From: Deltaproteobacteria bacterium
GTDB taxonomy: Bacteria > Myxococcota_A > Polyangia > HGW-17
DNA length: 64,000 bases
NCBI GenBank assembly: GCA_016937155.1
Contig: JAFGWM010000005.1
Coordinates: 37,718-101,717 of the forward strand
Direction: 5' to 3'
Part shown: positions 9,713 through 20,064 of the stretch, one piece after another
How positions within the stretch are numbered: position 1 is the first letter of the stretch
Layout of the letters: each line of letters begins with the position of its first letter
Made by a program: the position numbers and the translations under genes
The notes under the pieces: model-generated
Told to the model about the DNA's origin: nothing
Databases searched by the model: none
The model's input: the letters and a program-made list of their open reading frames with translations, nothing else

Positions 9713-10886
9713 AAAAGCTCTTCAGATTGTGCTTGAAAAGGTAGGTAAAAGTGCCATTGCAGCCGTTGAACCACAGAATGCATTTGGATTTGCATGTGCT
9801 GAAAAAATTTATTCTCCGATGGAATATCCTCCATGGAATAAAAGCATAAGGGATGGTTACGGTATATTGATTTCCGATGCTGGAAAAGATGTTAAAGTCT
9901 CAGGCCTTACAGCCCCTGGAGGACCGCAAAAATATACCATTGAAAAGGGTGTTGCTTCAGGGATTCTCACAGGAGGAATATGCAGCAGCGATATGGAAGC
10001 AGTAGTAAAAATCGAAGATGTAGTGAATAATACGGATGGTACCATTACTCTTCCTGTCGATATTGTTCCCGGTATGAATATTGAAAAAAAAGGTAGTGTT
10101 CTAAGAACCGGGGATATTATTCTCGATGAAGGAGACGAGTTAACACCCGCTGCAATTGGAGCACTTGCTTTTACCGGAATTTCAAAAATAAAGGTATGGT
10201 CTGCACCGAGGGTAAAAATAATAATTACCGGGGATGAAATAGTTCCTCCCTCTGAAACTCCTTCACAGTTTCAGTTCAGGGATTCCAATAGTGGGATAAT
10301 TTCCTCTGTTCTTTTCAGAAACAGAGTTTCAGATATTTCAGTTCACTACGTGAAAGACAATCATGACGACTATAAAGAAATACTGACAACCGAATTACCG
10401 GAGATAGTTATACTCAGTGGCGCGGTGAGTATGGGTAAATATGATTTTGTCCCGGAGATTTTAAATTCCATTGGGGTAGAGAAACACTTTCACAGGGTTT
10501 CTCAGAAACCAGGGAGACCCCTGTTTTTCGGGACTCGCAATGAAACTCTTTTTTTCGGCCTTCCCGGCAATCCAATGGCCTCGAAGTTCTGTATGGACTA
10601 TTATGTCGCACCGGCAATAAGGAAACTGATGGGGCTCAAATACCATTCTCTGAAAATAGCTGCAAGACTTGAAAAAACTATAGAGACCCATAGTCCCAGA
10701 ACCCAGTTTATCAGTGGGATCACATCGTTTTATAACGGTGAAATTTCTTTCCTTACACTTGAAGAAAAAGGGAGCAGTGATATCTTTTCAGGTGCCAAAG
10801 CAAATTCTTATGCTATCAAAGAGCAAGGTGATACCACTCTGAAGGATCAGATGGTTACAGTTTTACCTTCAGATATTTTCATTTGA
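9690..10886 (+). CDS. moeA: Molybdopterin molybdenumtransferase MoeA
   Basis: PPWNKSIRDGYGI; GDEIVPPSETP; RVSQKPGRPLFFGTRNETLFFGLPGNPMAS. Confidence 0.92.
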   Translation: MKKMISHEKALQIVLEKVGKSAIAAVEPQNAFGFACAEKIYSPMEYPPWNKSIRDGYGILISDAGKDVKVSGLTAPGGPQKYTIEKGVASGILTGGICSSDMEAVVKIEDVVNNTDGTITLPVDIVPGMNIEKKGSVLRTGDIILDEGDELTPAAIGALAFTGISKIKVWSAPRVKIIITGDEIVPPSETPSQFQFRDSNSGIISSVLFRNRVSDISVHYVKDNHDDYKEILTTELPEIVILSGAVSMGKYDFVPEILNSIGVEKHFHRVSQKPGRPLFFGTRNETLFFGLPGNPMASKFCMDYYVAPAIRKLMGLKYHSLKIAARLEKTIETHSPRTQFISGITSFYNGEISFLTLEEKGSSDIFSGAKANSYAIKEQGDTTLKDQMVTVLPSDIFI

Positions 10887-12412
10887 TCAGAAATTTTAAT
10901 AAGTAAATTATGTGCTATTTTCATTCCATCCATTGAGCTGGTGCTAATTCCGCTTGACCAGCCGCTTCCTTCCCCTGCAGTCATCACCCCTGGAAGTATC
11001 CATCCGTTTTCATCTCTTTCATATCTCCAGGGTGGAGTCACTCTGGTCTCTGGAGCGATGAGTGTTCCATCTGTAACACCCGGTAGGAATAAATTCAGTG
11101 AGCCCAGTGCTTTTTGAAGATTACTGGTGTAGCTGTTCGGAAGTAACCTGTTTAGATCATTGCTTTTTAAACCTCTGCGATAACTGGTTTCAGTCTCCGG
11201 AGACAACTGACCTTTCAGGAAATCCTTTACCAATTGAAACGGTGCTGAGTAATCAGATCCTCCAGCAGTAAAACAGTCTTTTTCAATTCTGGAAACGAGG
11301 TTTATACCGTCTTTCCATGATGAAACGGGGATGTTGGATATAAGAGCTGAATTTGAAAATCTGCTGTTTCGGTGGGAGTTGCTCATACCGTTGATTGTAA
11401 GGGAACCTTCCTCAGTTGATGCACAGACTATTTCACCTCCGGGACACATACAGAATGTTCTGATTCCACTGGTTTTATGAACAAAGTTATACTCTGCGGC
11501 ATCATAGGCTGTTTCTTTTGAGAAGGTGCCATAACGGGCTTTATTTATTTCCTGAGCAGTATGTTCAATGCGAACTCCCATCTGAAGATGCCTTGATTGA
11601 ATTTGAACACCTTTTTTTTGTATGATATCAGGAATGTTGTACGCATTTCCGCCGGTTGCTAGAATCAGATAATCAGCATGTATCTCTCCATCTGGTGTGT
11701 AGCATGTGACTCCCCTGGTATGGGATTGAAAATCAGATAACGGATTATTCCAGAAAAAACTAACTCCCAGAGACTTAAGTCTGTTCCTTATTACAGGAAT
11801 TGTTTTTTGAAGTACGTCAGTTCCTATATGTGGATGTGCTTTTACAAATACCTGAGTGCTAACACCCCCGGAGATCATCATTCTTTTAAAAAGGTTCCAG
11901 TAGACAGGGTTATTTCTTCTGGTGTTGAGTTTCCCATCACTGAATGTTCCTGCTCCTCCTTCTCCAAAGGCTAAAGATGCATCAGTACGGAATATTCCAT
12001 CTTTCATGAACAGACCCCATGCTTTGCTTCTCTGGGGAACTGGGCCTCCACGCTCAAGAACAGTCACCTGGCATCCAGCATGAGACAGTAGCCATGCAGC
12101 GCCTATTCCAGCAGGGCCGAATCCGGCAATAATAACTTTTATGGCTCCTTCAGTCCGGGATAAATCCGGTATATTAAGAAGTGGTTGCGGAGTCCAGTTT
12201 TCATAATGTTCAAGTTCCGCATGGGTCAGAATTCTGCAGCATACTACTTTTGATACTTTTTTCCGTGCATCAATACTTATTTTTTCAATTTCCAGATCAT
12301 GAATATCAGAGACGGAAATGCCCGCAGTAGATGCAATATTTTTTTTTAGACTTTCAATTGTGAAATTGTAATTGAGTTTTATGGGAGGAATTATGTACCA
12401 GGAGGGTTTCAT
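10847..12412 (-). CDS. FAD-dependent dehydrogenase (COG2509-like NAD(P)/FAD oxidoreductase)
   Basis: VIIAGFGPAGIGAAWLLSHAGCQVTVLERG Rossmann motif; GTFSDGKLNTR; PAETR-type and GEGSGWSSGI C-terminal motifs. Confidence 0.88.
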   Translation of the reverse strand: MKPSWYIIPPIKLNYNFTIESLKKNIASTAGISVSDIHDLEIEKISIDARKKVSKVVCCRILTHAELEHYENWTPQPLLNIPDLSRTEGAIKVIIAGFGPAGIGAAWLLSHAGCQVTVLERGGPVPQRSKAWGLFMKDGIFRTDASLAFGEGGAGTFSDGKLNTRRNNPVYWNLFKRMMISGGVSTQVFVKAHPHIGTDVLQKTIPVIRNRLKSLGVSFFWNNPLSDFQSHTRGVTCYTPDGEIHADYLILATGGNAYNIPDIIQKKGVQIQSRHLQMGVRIEHTAQEINKARYGTFSKETAYDAAEYNFVHKTSGIRTFCMCPGGEIVCASTEEGSLTINGMSNSHRNSRFSNSALISNIPVSSWKDGINLVSRIEKDCFTAGGSDYSAPFQLVKDFLKGQLSPETETSYRRGLKSNDLNRLLPNSYTSNLQKALGSLNLFLPGVTDGTLIAPETRVTPPWRYERDENGWILPGVMTAGEGSGWSSGISTSSMDGMKIAHNLLIKISDQMKISEGKTVTI

Positions 12413-13116
12413 GTTTTATCCAGATTCCAGGCGCCAATACCTCTGGCTACCAGAGCACCCACAGCAGCTGCAATCTGGGAAACACCCAGTATGAGCACGA
12501 GAATATCGCTACGATCAAAAAGCAGCAGAATAACTATCCAGATGGTGAGATCACACTCATTGAATGGCCACAAAATGGCCTTTATCAATCCATGAAGTGA
12601 TGAAGATCGTTCACCATCATTTTCTTCTTCATGTCCAGAATTTTTTGATAACAGCATGTGCTCATTCAGCCATTTTGTATATCCCTGAATGAGTAATCCA
12701 CAGCTTGCAATGCCTCCACTTATTGCATAGATGAAACTTCCAGTTTGTGTGTATGCTATAAATGAGAGTGTATTAAACAGGTATATAAATCTTATTACAT
12801 CTACAGCTTTATCGAGATATGAGCCAAATAAACTGGATTTGCCCTGATACCTAGCCAGCAGGCCGTCCCCATCATCAAGGATCATCGAAAAGAACAGAAA
12901 AATAACTGCAGAAAAAATATTCCCGCCATAAAGGAGTATGGTGGTCCCCGTAATTGCAAATAAAAAACTGACAAGAGTTATAATGTTGGGATGAATAAAA
13001 TTCCTGAAGGGATATAAGATAAATGCACTGATGGGCCTTCCTAATAATATCGAGGTGATTTCCCAGTCAAAGGCTTTTTTAGGCAACTGTGGCCAGTATC
13101 TTCTTTCTGTTGTCAT
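12409..13116 (-). CDS. CDP-alcohol phosphatidyltransferase family protein
   Basis: MILDDGDGLLARYQGKSSLFGSYLDKAVDVIRF matches the D-D-G-AR-G-D-D signature; multi-TM. Confidence 0.85.
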   Translation of the reverse strand: MTTERRYWPQLPKKAFDWEITSILLGRPISAFILYPFRNFIHPNIITLVSFLFAITGTTILLYGGNIFSAVIFLFFSMILDDGDGLLARYQGKSSLFGSYLDKAVDVIRFIYLFNTLSFIAYTQTGSFIYAISGGIASCGLLIQGYTKWLNEHMLLSKNSGHEEENDGERSSSLHGLIKAILWPFNECDLTIWIVILLLFDRSDILVLILGVSQIAAAVGALVARGIGAWNLDKT

Positions 13117-13118
13117 TT

Positions 13119-13331
13119 TCAGGAAGTTTTCGGTGAACCGGATGAACCATTGTTTTTAAAGTCAGTTTCATACCAGCCTTTACCGGTAAGTTTAAAGCTG
13201 GATACGGAGATCAGTTTACGTATTTCACTACTGCCGCATTCAGGACATTTCGATATGGGTGGCTCATCTATTTCCTGCAGCAGTTCAAGGACTTTGCCGC
13301 AACTTTCGCATTTGTATTCATAAATAGGCAT
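13119..13331 (-). CDS. FmdB family zinc-ribbon protein
   Basis: [42 protein letters not shown]; start at 13331 with GGAGG upstream (track start 13394 less likely). Confidence 0.9.
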   Translation of the reverse strand: MPIYEYKCESCGKVLELLQEIDEPPISKCPECGSSEIRKLISVSSFKLTGKGWYETDFKNNGSSGSPKTS

Positions 13332-13342
13332 TTTAAACCTCC

Positions 13343-13362
13343 GATGGGAAATTAATCCCATC
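13343..13362. promoter_or_regulatory. Inverted repeat gatggga-aattaa-tcccatc just upstream of the FmdB-family gene RBS
   Basis: 7-bp perfect arms, 6-nt loop, immediately 5' of GGAGG on the minus strand. Confidence 0.45.
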
Positions 13363-13420
13363 ATGTCAAAAGTCAAGGACTTAAGTACCCCCACTTTTCC
13401 ATGAGATAAAAAATACGGAA

Positions 13421-14704
13421 TTAAAGCATTCCCTGCTTGCCGAAATATACCCGGATTTTTCTGATAGCACTTTCCTGAATTTGTCTGATACGTTCCCTTG
13501 ATAAATTATAGAATTCCCCGATTTCCTTGAGTGTCGAAGAATTCTCATCCTCAAGACCGTATCTTTTCAGAATGATATCTTTTTCCATTGGAGAGAGGGC
13601 TTTTTCAATTGCCTCAAGAGACATCTGAAGTTCCTGGCTGGAAATTACACTGCTGCAAATTCCTCCTTCAGTTTCCGGATCCTCAAGCATTTCCATAAAA
13701 GTACGGGAATCATCAGAATTAACCTTTCGGTTCAGACTGAGAGTTCCTTCCTGAAGGTAGCTTTCAATTTTATCAACCTTTCTGCGACTGATTCCCATCT
13801 CTCTGGCAATTTCATCAGTGGAGGGTTTTCTCCCGAGTTTTAATAGCAGATCTCTTCTGACTTTTACGAGTTGCTGATATGACTCAATGAAATGCACCGG
13901 TAGTCTTACAGTTCTTCCTTTATCAGCACTTGCTCTGCTTACACTGTGTCTGATCCACCATGCCGCATAAGTGGAAAATCTGTATCCCCTGTCAGGATCA
14001 TATCTGTCTACAGCTTTCATAAGGCCTATGTTTCCCTCCTGAATTAAATCAATCAGGTTTAACTGACCATGGTGATATTTTCGTGCAACACTTATAACAA
14101 GTCTGAGGTTTGCTCTTACAAAACGATGTTTATTTTCAAGCAATTCAAGGTAGTTTGAATACATACGATCAAAAATCCCAAGTATCCTTGAGTGCCCTGA
14201 GTTCCGTCTTTTCAGTTTTCTAACTTTCATTGCAAGTTCTTCAAACCGTTTAATACTGCATGAAAGTAAAATTTCGTCCTGATCAGTGTTAGTCAGTGAT
14301 ACTGAAGCGTTTTCAATAAGATTATCTGAAATGGATTTACCTGAAATTTCAATGATTGAAATAAGACTGAAAGGAACATCCTGCTGAATTTCTTCAAAAT
14401 CTGCAATCAATGAGTTGCGCAGTTCATCCACAAGGAAAATGTCCTTCCAGATCTCCTGTCTGAGCCTCCGTATTTCAAACCCGATATGAAATTCATCCTC
14501 AGCAGTCAAAGTGGAATATGTTGCCATTTCTCTGAAATAGATTTGGGAAACATAATCCCATCTTGAGTTTTTCCAGTCATTTTCCGGTTGGGGATTTTCG
14601 GATTCATCTTCAGTAGTATCAATAGTTTCAGGATCCGAGTCGTTTTCCGGAACCATACACTCGTAATTATCAGCCCCATCAGTTTCGTTAATAAGTTGAA
14701 GCAT
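13421..14704 (-). CDS. Sigma-70 family RNA polymerase sigma factor (RpoD/RpoH-like)
   Basis: [80 protein letters not shown]. Confidence 0.93.
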   Translation of the reverse strand: MLQLINETDGADNYECMVPENDSDPETIDTTEDESENPQPENDWKNSRWDYVSQIYFREMATYSTLTAEDEFHIGFEIRRLRQEIWKDIFLVDELRNSLIADFEEIQQDVPFSLISIIEISGKSISDNLIENASVSLTNTDQDEILLSCSIKRFEELAMKVRKLKRRNSGHSRILGIFDRMYSNYLELLENKHRFVRANLRLVISVARKYHHGQLNLIDLIQEGNIGLMKAVDRYDPDRGYRFSTYAAWWIRHSVSRASADKGRTVRLPVHFIESYQQLVKVRRDLLLKLGRKPSTDEIAREMGISRRKVDKIESYLQEGTLSLNRKVNSDDSRTFMEMLEDPETEGGICSSVISSQELQMSLEAIEKALSPMEKDIILKRYGLEDENSSTLKEIGEFYNLSRERIRQIQESAIRKIRVYFGKQGML

Positions 14705-14889
14705 GGAAGACCTCCATAAGCTAAGTTAAGAAAACCAATAAATAATAAAAAACCAATAACAATAAGTAAAAAAACAAATAAGTAATGATCATTATAGTCT
14801 GTGGAATATTTTTATCCAGCTGAATGTCCACAACACTAAAAATCATCCCAACGTCAGTGGGACAAATCTGGAATAGCATTGTTGCATTT

Positions 14890-16746
14890 TCATGGAAGAT
14901 TCAGTGAAATTTCCTTGAGATGTTTCAAAAGAAGCTGTCTTGAAGCTAAATCTATATCAGAAAAAAGAATATCATTAGCCAGGCCTGAAGCAGTAATCAG
15001 TATACCAGCACTTTCATGGCCGGCGTCCCTCACTCTTTTTGCGTAATTGACTGCACTTTCACCAGGATTTCTGGGGTATTTTTCAAATATTCTGTTTGAA
15101 GCAATATCATGAAAAATAAGTGACGCTTCAAAACTGGTAATACTTATTTTCTTTTCATGCACCTCATGATGTGGTGCTTTTTCAGTAATAATTCTTTTTC
15201 TGAGAGAGAAAAATTTAAGAAAGATAATAGTTACAAATGTGAAAAAAATCAGAAAAATGGCGGTAAAAATAATAACACTGTTGAGATTATAATCTGTTGT
15301 AATAGTTTGCGATCTTCTTGAAACGGTTGGGTCAAATAATATCCATCCTTTTTGAGTGTCAAACACTCTTACCCAGCTGTGGGCATTTTCTCCGGAAATT
15401 GAAAATTGATTATTCCCTTTAGTTTCAACTGAAAAGCCCAGAATAAGATCTGCCTGATACCCCATGGCTCTCAGCAGCAGAACAGTAGCACTGGCAAAAT
15501 GTCCGCAAGCCCCCTTCCTGGATTTTGTGAGAAAATATTCAACCGGATCATTTTGTTTAGCAGAAGGATGACATTTATCACAGTACGAGAAGTCATTGAA
15601 AAAAATCTTCAACTTCTCGAGATCCTTTCCAAGATTTTTCGGGAGTGAACGCATTTCGTTTGCAAGTTTTGTTATGACTGGAGAAATCTTTTGAGATAAT
15701 TCAGCAGGTTTTTTTGTCTCAAGGAACACTGGAGTGTTTTCACGGGAGTATATGGTATAACTGTCTTTAACTGTTTTCATAAAATATCCCGATGGAGGAA
15801 GAATATATATTTTATTCTCGAGGGAGATAAATTCACTGGTAATGGGAAAAATCACCATGGGGAATTTTTTAAGATTATGTATAACAATTTTTTTGTATTC
15901 CTGTGGAATTTTAGAATGATGAACTTTAAGTTCTGATGATTTGTGTCTGTGCTGGTACCAGTATCCATCATTGTATTCTGCCATTATTTTGGCCTGAAAA
16001 TACATTCTCTTGTGCTCAATCTCTTCAGTTTCTATTTTAAAAAATGTTGTTTTGGGAAGTGAGAGATTGCCATAACTGTTCAGGTTGAAAACATTACCAA
16101 AATCATTACCGTGCTGTGTTTTTCGGAATTTCATTTCAGATGACAGGGGGATAAATATTGCCAGAATAATCAATGCAGTTACCAGTAATACGGCTGAAAA
16201 AACGGCAATATAGATTCGTAAAAATGGATCCAGTACCTTATGGCTTTTTAGGAGTCTGTCTACCTCCACCATTCTGCTTTCACGGCCAACTCTGTGTTTG
16301 ATAATGTGATGATTTTCGATGTCATGTCTTAAAAGCAGCAGTTGAGTAATTATGAAAAAAAAATAAAAAAACAGACTTTCTGATACAATGATTGGTGCAT
16401 TATGCTCAATGGATGGAAAAAAAATTAATGTGCTGGAAAAAAGTACCAGCATGAATATAAACTGCGTTCTGAAAGATTTCCTGAAGCTACCAAGAATAAT
16501 GATTACAACACCACTTGCCAGACAACCTACTGTTACAGGATCCCAAAGTATATTTAACCCGGTAACAGGTAACACCAAAAAAGGTAGTATCCATATAAAA
16601 TATCCCGCTTTTTTCAGAAAAAAAACAGTTACTAATCCCGATGCAACAGTCAGGACCAGAACCGGATTAACCTTGAATGAAATTAGAAGTATCCATGAAA
16701 GGGAGAACAGAAGTGAGATATATCTCTCAACCATTTCAAAAGGCAT
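14890..16746 (-). CDS. Transglutaminase-like domain membrane protein (TgpA-like)
   Basis: KSRKGACGHFASATVLLLRAMGYQADLILGFS...ENAHSWVRVFDTQKGWILFDPT: Cys-His-Asp transglutaminase core between TM segments. Confidence 0.88.
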   Translation of the reverse strand: MPFEMVERYISLLFSLSWILLISFKVNPVLVLTVASGLVTVFFLKKAGYFIWILPFLVLPVTGLNILWDPVTVGCLASGVVIIILGSFRKSFRTQFIFMLVLFSSTLIFFPSIEHNAPIIVSESLFFYFFFIITQLLLLRHDIENHHIIKHRVGRESRMVEVDRLLKSHKVLDPFLRIYIAVFSAVLLVTALIILAIFIPLSSEMKFRKTQHGNDFGNVFNLNSYGNLSLPKTTFFKIETEEIEHKRMYFQAKIMAEYNDGYWYQHRHKSSELKVHHSKIPQEYKKIVIHNLKKFPMVIFPITSEFISLENKIYILPPSGYFMKTVKDSYTIYSRENTPVFLETKKPAELSQKISPVITKLANEMRSLPKNLGKDLEKLKIFFNDFSYCDKCHPSAKQNDPVEYFLTKSRKGACGHFASATVLLLRAMGYQADLILGFSVETKGNNQFSISGENAHSWVRVFDTQKGWILFDPTVSRRSQTITTDYNLNSVIIFTAIFLIFFTFVTIIFLKFFSLRKRIITEKAPHHEVHEKKISITSFEASLIFHDIASNRIFEKYPRNPGESAVNYAKRVRDAGHESAGILITASGLANDILFSDIDLASRQLLLKHLKEISLNLP

Positions 16747-17722
16747 TGCGATCTCCCATATCCATTACAAGCTCATGTGGAGACACCTTTGGATAATGAC
16801 CATCAGCAAATTCAACCCTTGAAAGAAAATTCTGAATTTTTCCAAAATTTTTTTCACCTGCAATGGGACTGAGATATTTTCCTCTGGTGAGAATTCCAAC
16901 TTCATATCCAGAGTGGAGAAGTTGATTGGCAAGTGTACTGCAGTAATCAACTCTATCCTCAAATTCATCGGCAGCTCTGATGAATCCCCCCTGGTGGTGA
17001 GGAACGAGGTGATTGTCCAGCTGCAACCATACTGGCTGCAAAAAGTCTCTGTTTGAACATCTGGTCATCAGTCTGTTCATTTTAGCGCTGGCACTCCAGT
17101 GTATGAATCTAGGATGGTCTCCAGGCATAAAGGGCATTATATTAAAGTCCAGATCATGTTTTCTGGCGAGTCTGTGAAATTCTTTTGATGTACTGATTTT
17201 TTCTTTTGCCGGAAAAATGAAATATTGCTCTTCCAGAGGAAAATATCTTGAAATTTTAATAAGATTAAAAGGGAATACGGTTGAAATCCAGACGCCATTG
17301 AATTTTATTCTTCCCCTTGAAACAAATGCATGTCTATAGTAAGTGGATTGAGTGGTTTTTGCATTAATTTTGAAAAAGTAGCAGGGTTTGTCAACGGGGA
17401 TTCCGTTGTGCGTGTCCTTTATCTTTAAGCTGTAGGCTGTGAAAAAAGAACTTTTATTTTCCATGCCAAGGCCAATCAGGCAGGGTTCAAAGGCGGCGAT
17501 GTTCCTTGGGACTTTTCTTACAGGTCTGATGTTTCTTAGAGTGAAAACACCGGATAAAATACTCAGTAAAAACATTGAAACCAAAACTGCACCAGGAAAG
17601 AGAAAGCCGATATTACCGAAGATAAACCCCATGCTCAGAGAAAGAAAGCTCAGGGAGAGAACGACGAAACCTATTGAAGTGATTGAAATTGAGCGTTCTT
17701 TTCTCATACTCTTGTTCCCCAT
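16736..17722 (-). CDS. DUF58 domain-containing protein
   Basis: FNIMPFMPGDHPRFIHWSASAKMNRLMTR: DUF58 signature (R-Y/F-G-D-p-R-x-I-H-W-x-a-s-A); two N-terminal TMs. Confidence 0.85.
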   Translation of the reverse strand: MGNKSMRKERSISITSIGFVVLSLSFLSLSMGFIFGNIGFLFPGAVLVSMFLLSILSGVFTLRNIRPVRKVPRNIAAFEPCLIGLGMENKSSFFTAYSLKIKDTHNGIPVDKPCYFFKINAKTTQSTYYRHAFVSRGRIKFNGVWISTVFPFNLIKISRYFPLEEQYFIFPAKEKISTSKEFHRLARKHDLDFNIMPFMPGDHPRFIHWSASAKMNRLMTRCSNRDFLQPVWLQLDNHLVPHHQGGFIRAADEFEDRVDYCSTLANQLLHSGYEVGILTRGKYLSPIAGEKNFGKIQNFLSRVEFADGHYPKVSPHELVMDMGDRNAF

Positions 17723-17813
17723 ATCAATAGATGATATACCAAACTTTGTGGATTTAAACCCTATATTATTTATTCGAACACTGACTTTGTGAACAGAAAT
17801 CAGCAGGAATTAA

Positions 17814-18662
17814 ATGAGCTGTTATTCCGAGACAATAGGTTACTGGAAAATTAAAGAACTCGAAGAAAATCAATGGAGCGGTGGTGTAGTTTTTTTAAAC
17901 GGTGAAAATCAGGCAGGAAGAATTCTCTTTTCTGAAGGACTTATCAGCTGGGCTGACTCTGTTACTCAGACTGAGAATCTGTTTACTGCATTACAATCAC
18001 TGGCTCAGGTTGGTAAAGAAGATATCCTTTTTGCGGAATCCCTGTTTCAGGAAAAAAAAGGGAAATCAAATTTTGTAAATATTCTTGAAAGCAGTGGTCT
18101 TGTTGCATTTTGGACTCTACGGGAGTGTTTAAGAGTTCATATAAATTCTGCGGTGAAGGATCTGCTGTGCAATAGCGATTTGAAAATAGTGGAGAATGAG
18201 AATCTCAAAATAAGTGCCAGTAAACATGTATATACCCTTGATGAACTGGAACTGGCACAAAGTTTTTCAGAAACCAGCGGTTTTGATTATGGAAAAATAT
18301 CCGGGGTTGATTATATTGAGGTCAGGACCCGGTTGGATGGAATAATAATGAAATGGCCTGAAGAGGCTCCCTATGATGAGACAATTGACATTATATCCGG
18401 CGTAAGAGATTATATTGATTCAGAAAAATCTGATTATATTGAAGTCCCGTTTCTAACAACATTTCACTATCGACATGGAGTTTATATCCATTCAATTCTT
18501 CCTGATATCTATGGAACTTCACTTTTTTCAAGATTGGGAACAGTTCAGGATATTAATTCAGTAATTCAGGCATTTAAAAAATTTCCAACGTATATTATTA
18601 TGCAGCTTTCCAATACTACAATCCCCATCAGAACGATGGCAGACGAGGAAGATGATGGCTGA
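17814..18662 (+). CDS. PATAN/DUF4388-like domain protein
   Basis: WSGGVVFLNGENQAGRILFSEGLISWADSVTQTENLFTALQSLAQVGKEDILFAESLFQE resembles DUF4388 pattern. Confidence 0.5.
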   Translation: MSCYSETIGYWKIKELEENQWSGGVVFLNGENQAGRILFSEGLISWADSVTQTENLFTALQSLAQVGKEDILFAESLFQEKKGKSNFVNILESSGLVAFWTLRECLRVHINSAVKDLLCNSDLKIVENENLKISASKHVYTLDELELAQSFSETSGFDYGKISGVDYIEVRTRLDGIIMKWPEEAPYDETIDIISGVRDYIDSEKSDYIEVPFLTTFHYRHGVYIHSILPDIYGTSLFSRLGTVQDINSVIQAFKKFPTYIIMQLSNTTIPIRTMADEEDDG

Positions 18663-20064
18663 GAAAATACGTGATGAATTGTCAGGCATGCTTGGATCCC
18701 TTCTGGGTGATTCTTCATTTCTTGAAGTGGACAGACGGCTCAAGTCTCCGAATATTTTTTCAATTCTCAGAATGCAGTATAGAAAAAGTATTTATAATTC
18801 TTTACTGGCCTACATTCTAAATCCTCATGAAAATCATGGGCTTGAGGATAATTTTCTGAGGCTGTTTATTTCCAAGGCGCTTCAAAGTTCCCCCCTGAAA
18901 AAAGAAGTTGATATGCAGTTGAGTCCAATTCCTTACGAAAAAGTAAGTGAAAGTATTCTTGACTGGGATAAACTTGATATTCTGAGTGCCGACTTACGTG
19001 AAACCATGGTTGTCACCGACTATCCTCTGGGTGATGAGGGCCGGACTGTTGATCTGTGCATCTGGAATGAACCATATAGCTTTGCAATCTATGTGGAGAA
19101 TATGGTCAGTGCAAGGGACAGTTGGAAGAAATATCATGGCAGTGGTGAGAAATATGCCAAATCTCTTGCCAATGAGTACCTGCTGGATCTGTATAAAAGG
19201 TGGGGAGATGAATCAGGTGATATGCAGTATAAAATCCTCCCTGTTTTCCTTACAAACTCAGGAGAAAAGCCGGGGGAGGTGCATCTCACAAGAGTTCTGG
19301 ATTATTCCTGGATGATTGATGAACTGGAGCCTTTTCTGCTTTTCCCGACTATTTCATCACATGCTAAAATGCTCCTTTCTGATTTTGTCGAGCATCTTAA
19401 ACGTGAGCAGGCTGAAAAACTTGATCCTGAATTTTATTCAAAACTTAATTATCTTACTGATATATATGGGGTGGTTATAAGCAGGATGCATGATCACATC
19501 ATGGAATGCAATGGTTGTGACACTGAAGAGGACCTGATAATTGCCTATCATGATATTTATCGCAGACACAGTGATACAATTGATACCCTATGGCTTTACA
19601 GTGATTCAAAAACATTTCCGGTGGTGAAACAGATCCGAGATGAAATAGATTCTCTCAAGCATGATGAACAGATGTCTGTATTTCAAACTCCCAGCACAAT
19701 AAGTGCATCACACCAGAGCTGGATTACACTTGAAGGGACAGATACTCATGGAAAAAAGGTTTCCAGTGAAAGCTTTTTAGCTGAAGTTTACTTCAGTGCA
19801 TCAATCGGAAGTTGTGGAATTTTTGTGTATCAGGAGCCTACAAGGGGTATGATAGACAGAATCTGGATGAAAGCTCAGGAAATATCAGAGGAAATGGATA
19901 TCGAACTTTATCCAAGAAAGGTTCTCAGTCGAAATTTTCATCTGGTGAAGAAAACCTACGATACTTTTAATTCACTGGATATTGCAAGGGATTTTATAAG
20001 GTTCTACAGGATGCTTGAAGAAGTGTTTTCAGAAGTACTGCCGGGAAAGTCTAAAACTCTTTAA
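18652..20064 (+). CDS. PD-(D/E)XK nuclease-superfamily-like protein (PDDEXK_4-like), possibly catalytically degenerate
   Basis: [28 protein letters not shown] then [32 protein letters not shown]; the usual E-N-K reads E-N-M. Confidence 0.6.
   Translation: MMAEKIRDELSGMLGSLLGDSSFLEVDRRLKSPNIFSILRMQYRKSIYNSLLAYILNPHENHGLEDNFLRLFISKALQSSPLKKEVDMQLSPIPYEKVSESILDWDKLDILSADLRETMVVTDYPLGDEGRTVDLCIWNEPYSFAIYVENMVSARDSWKKYHGSGEKYAKSLANEYLLDLYKRWGDESGDMQYKILPVFLTNSGEKPGEVHLTRVLDYSWMIDELEPFLLFPTISSHAKMLLSDFVEHLKREQAEKLDPEFYSKLNYLTDIYGVVISRMHDHIMECNGCDTEEDLIIAYHDIYRRHSDTIDTLWLYSDSKTFPVVKQIRDEIDSLKHDEQMSVFQTPSTISASHQSWITLEGTDTHGKKVSSESFLAEVYFSASIGSCGIFVYQEPTRGMIDRIWMKAQEISEEMDIELYPRKVLSRNFHLVKKTYDTFNSLDIARDFIRFYRMLEEVFSEVLPGKSKTL

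Noticed and set aside
17755-17781. TAAA-N15-TCGAACAC upstream of the DUF4388-like gene as a fourth FliA promoter
   Set aside because: Spacing fits, but the -10 lacks the CCGA core shared by the other sites; likely chance in AT-rich DNA
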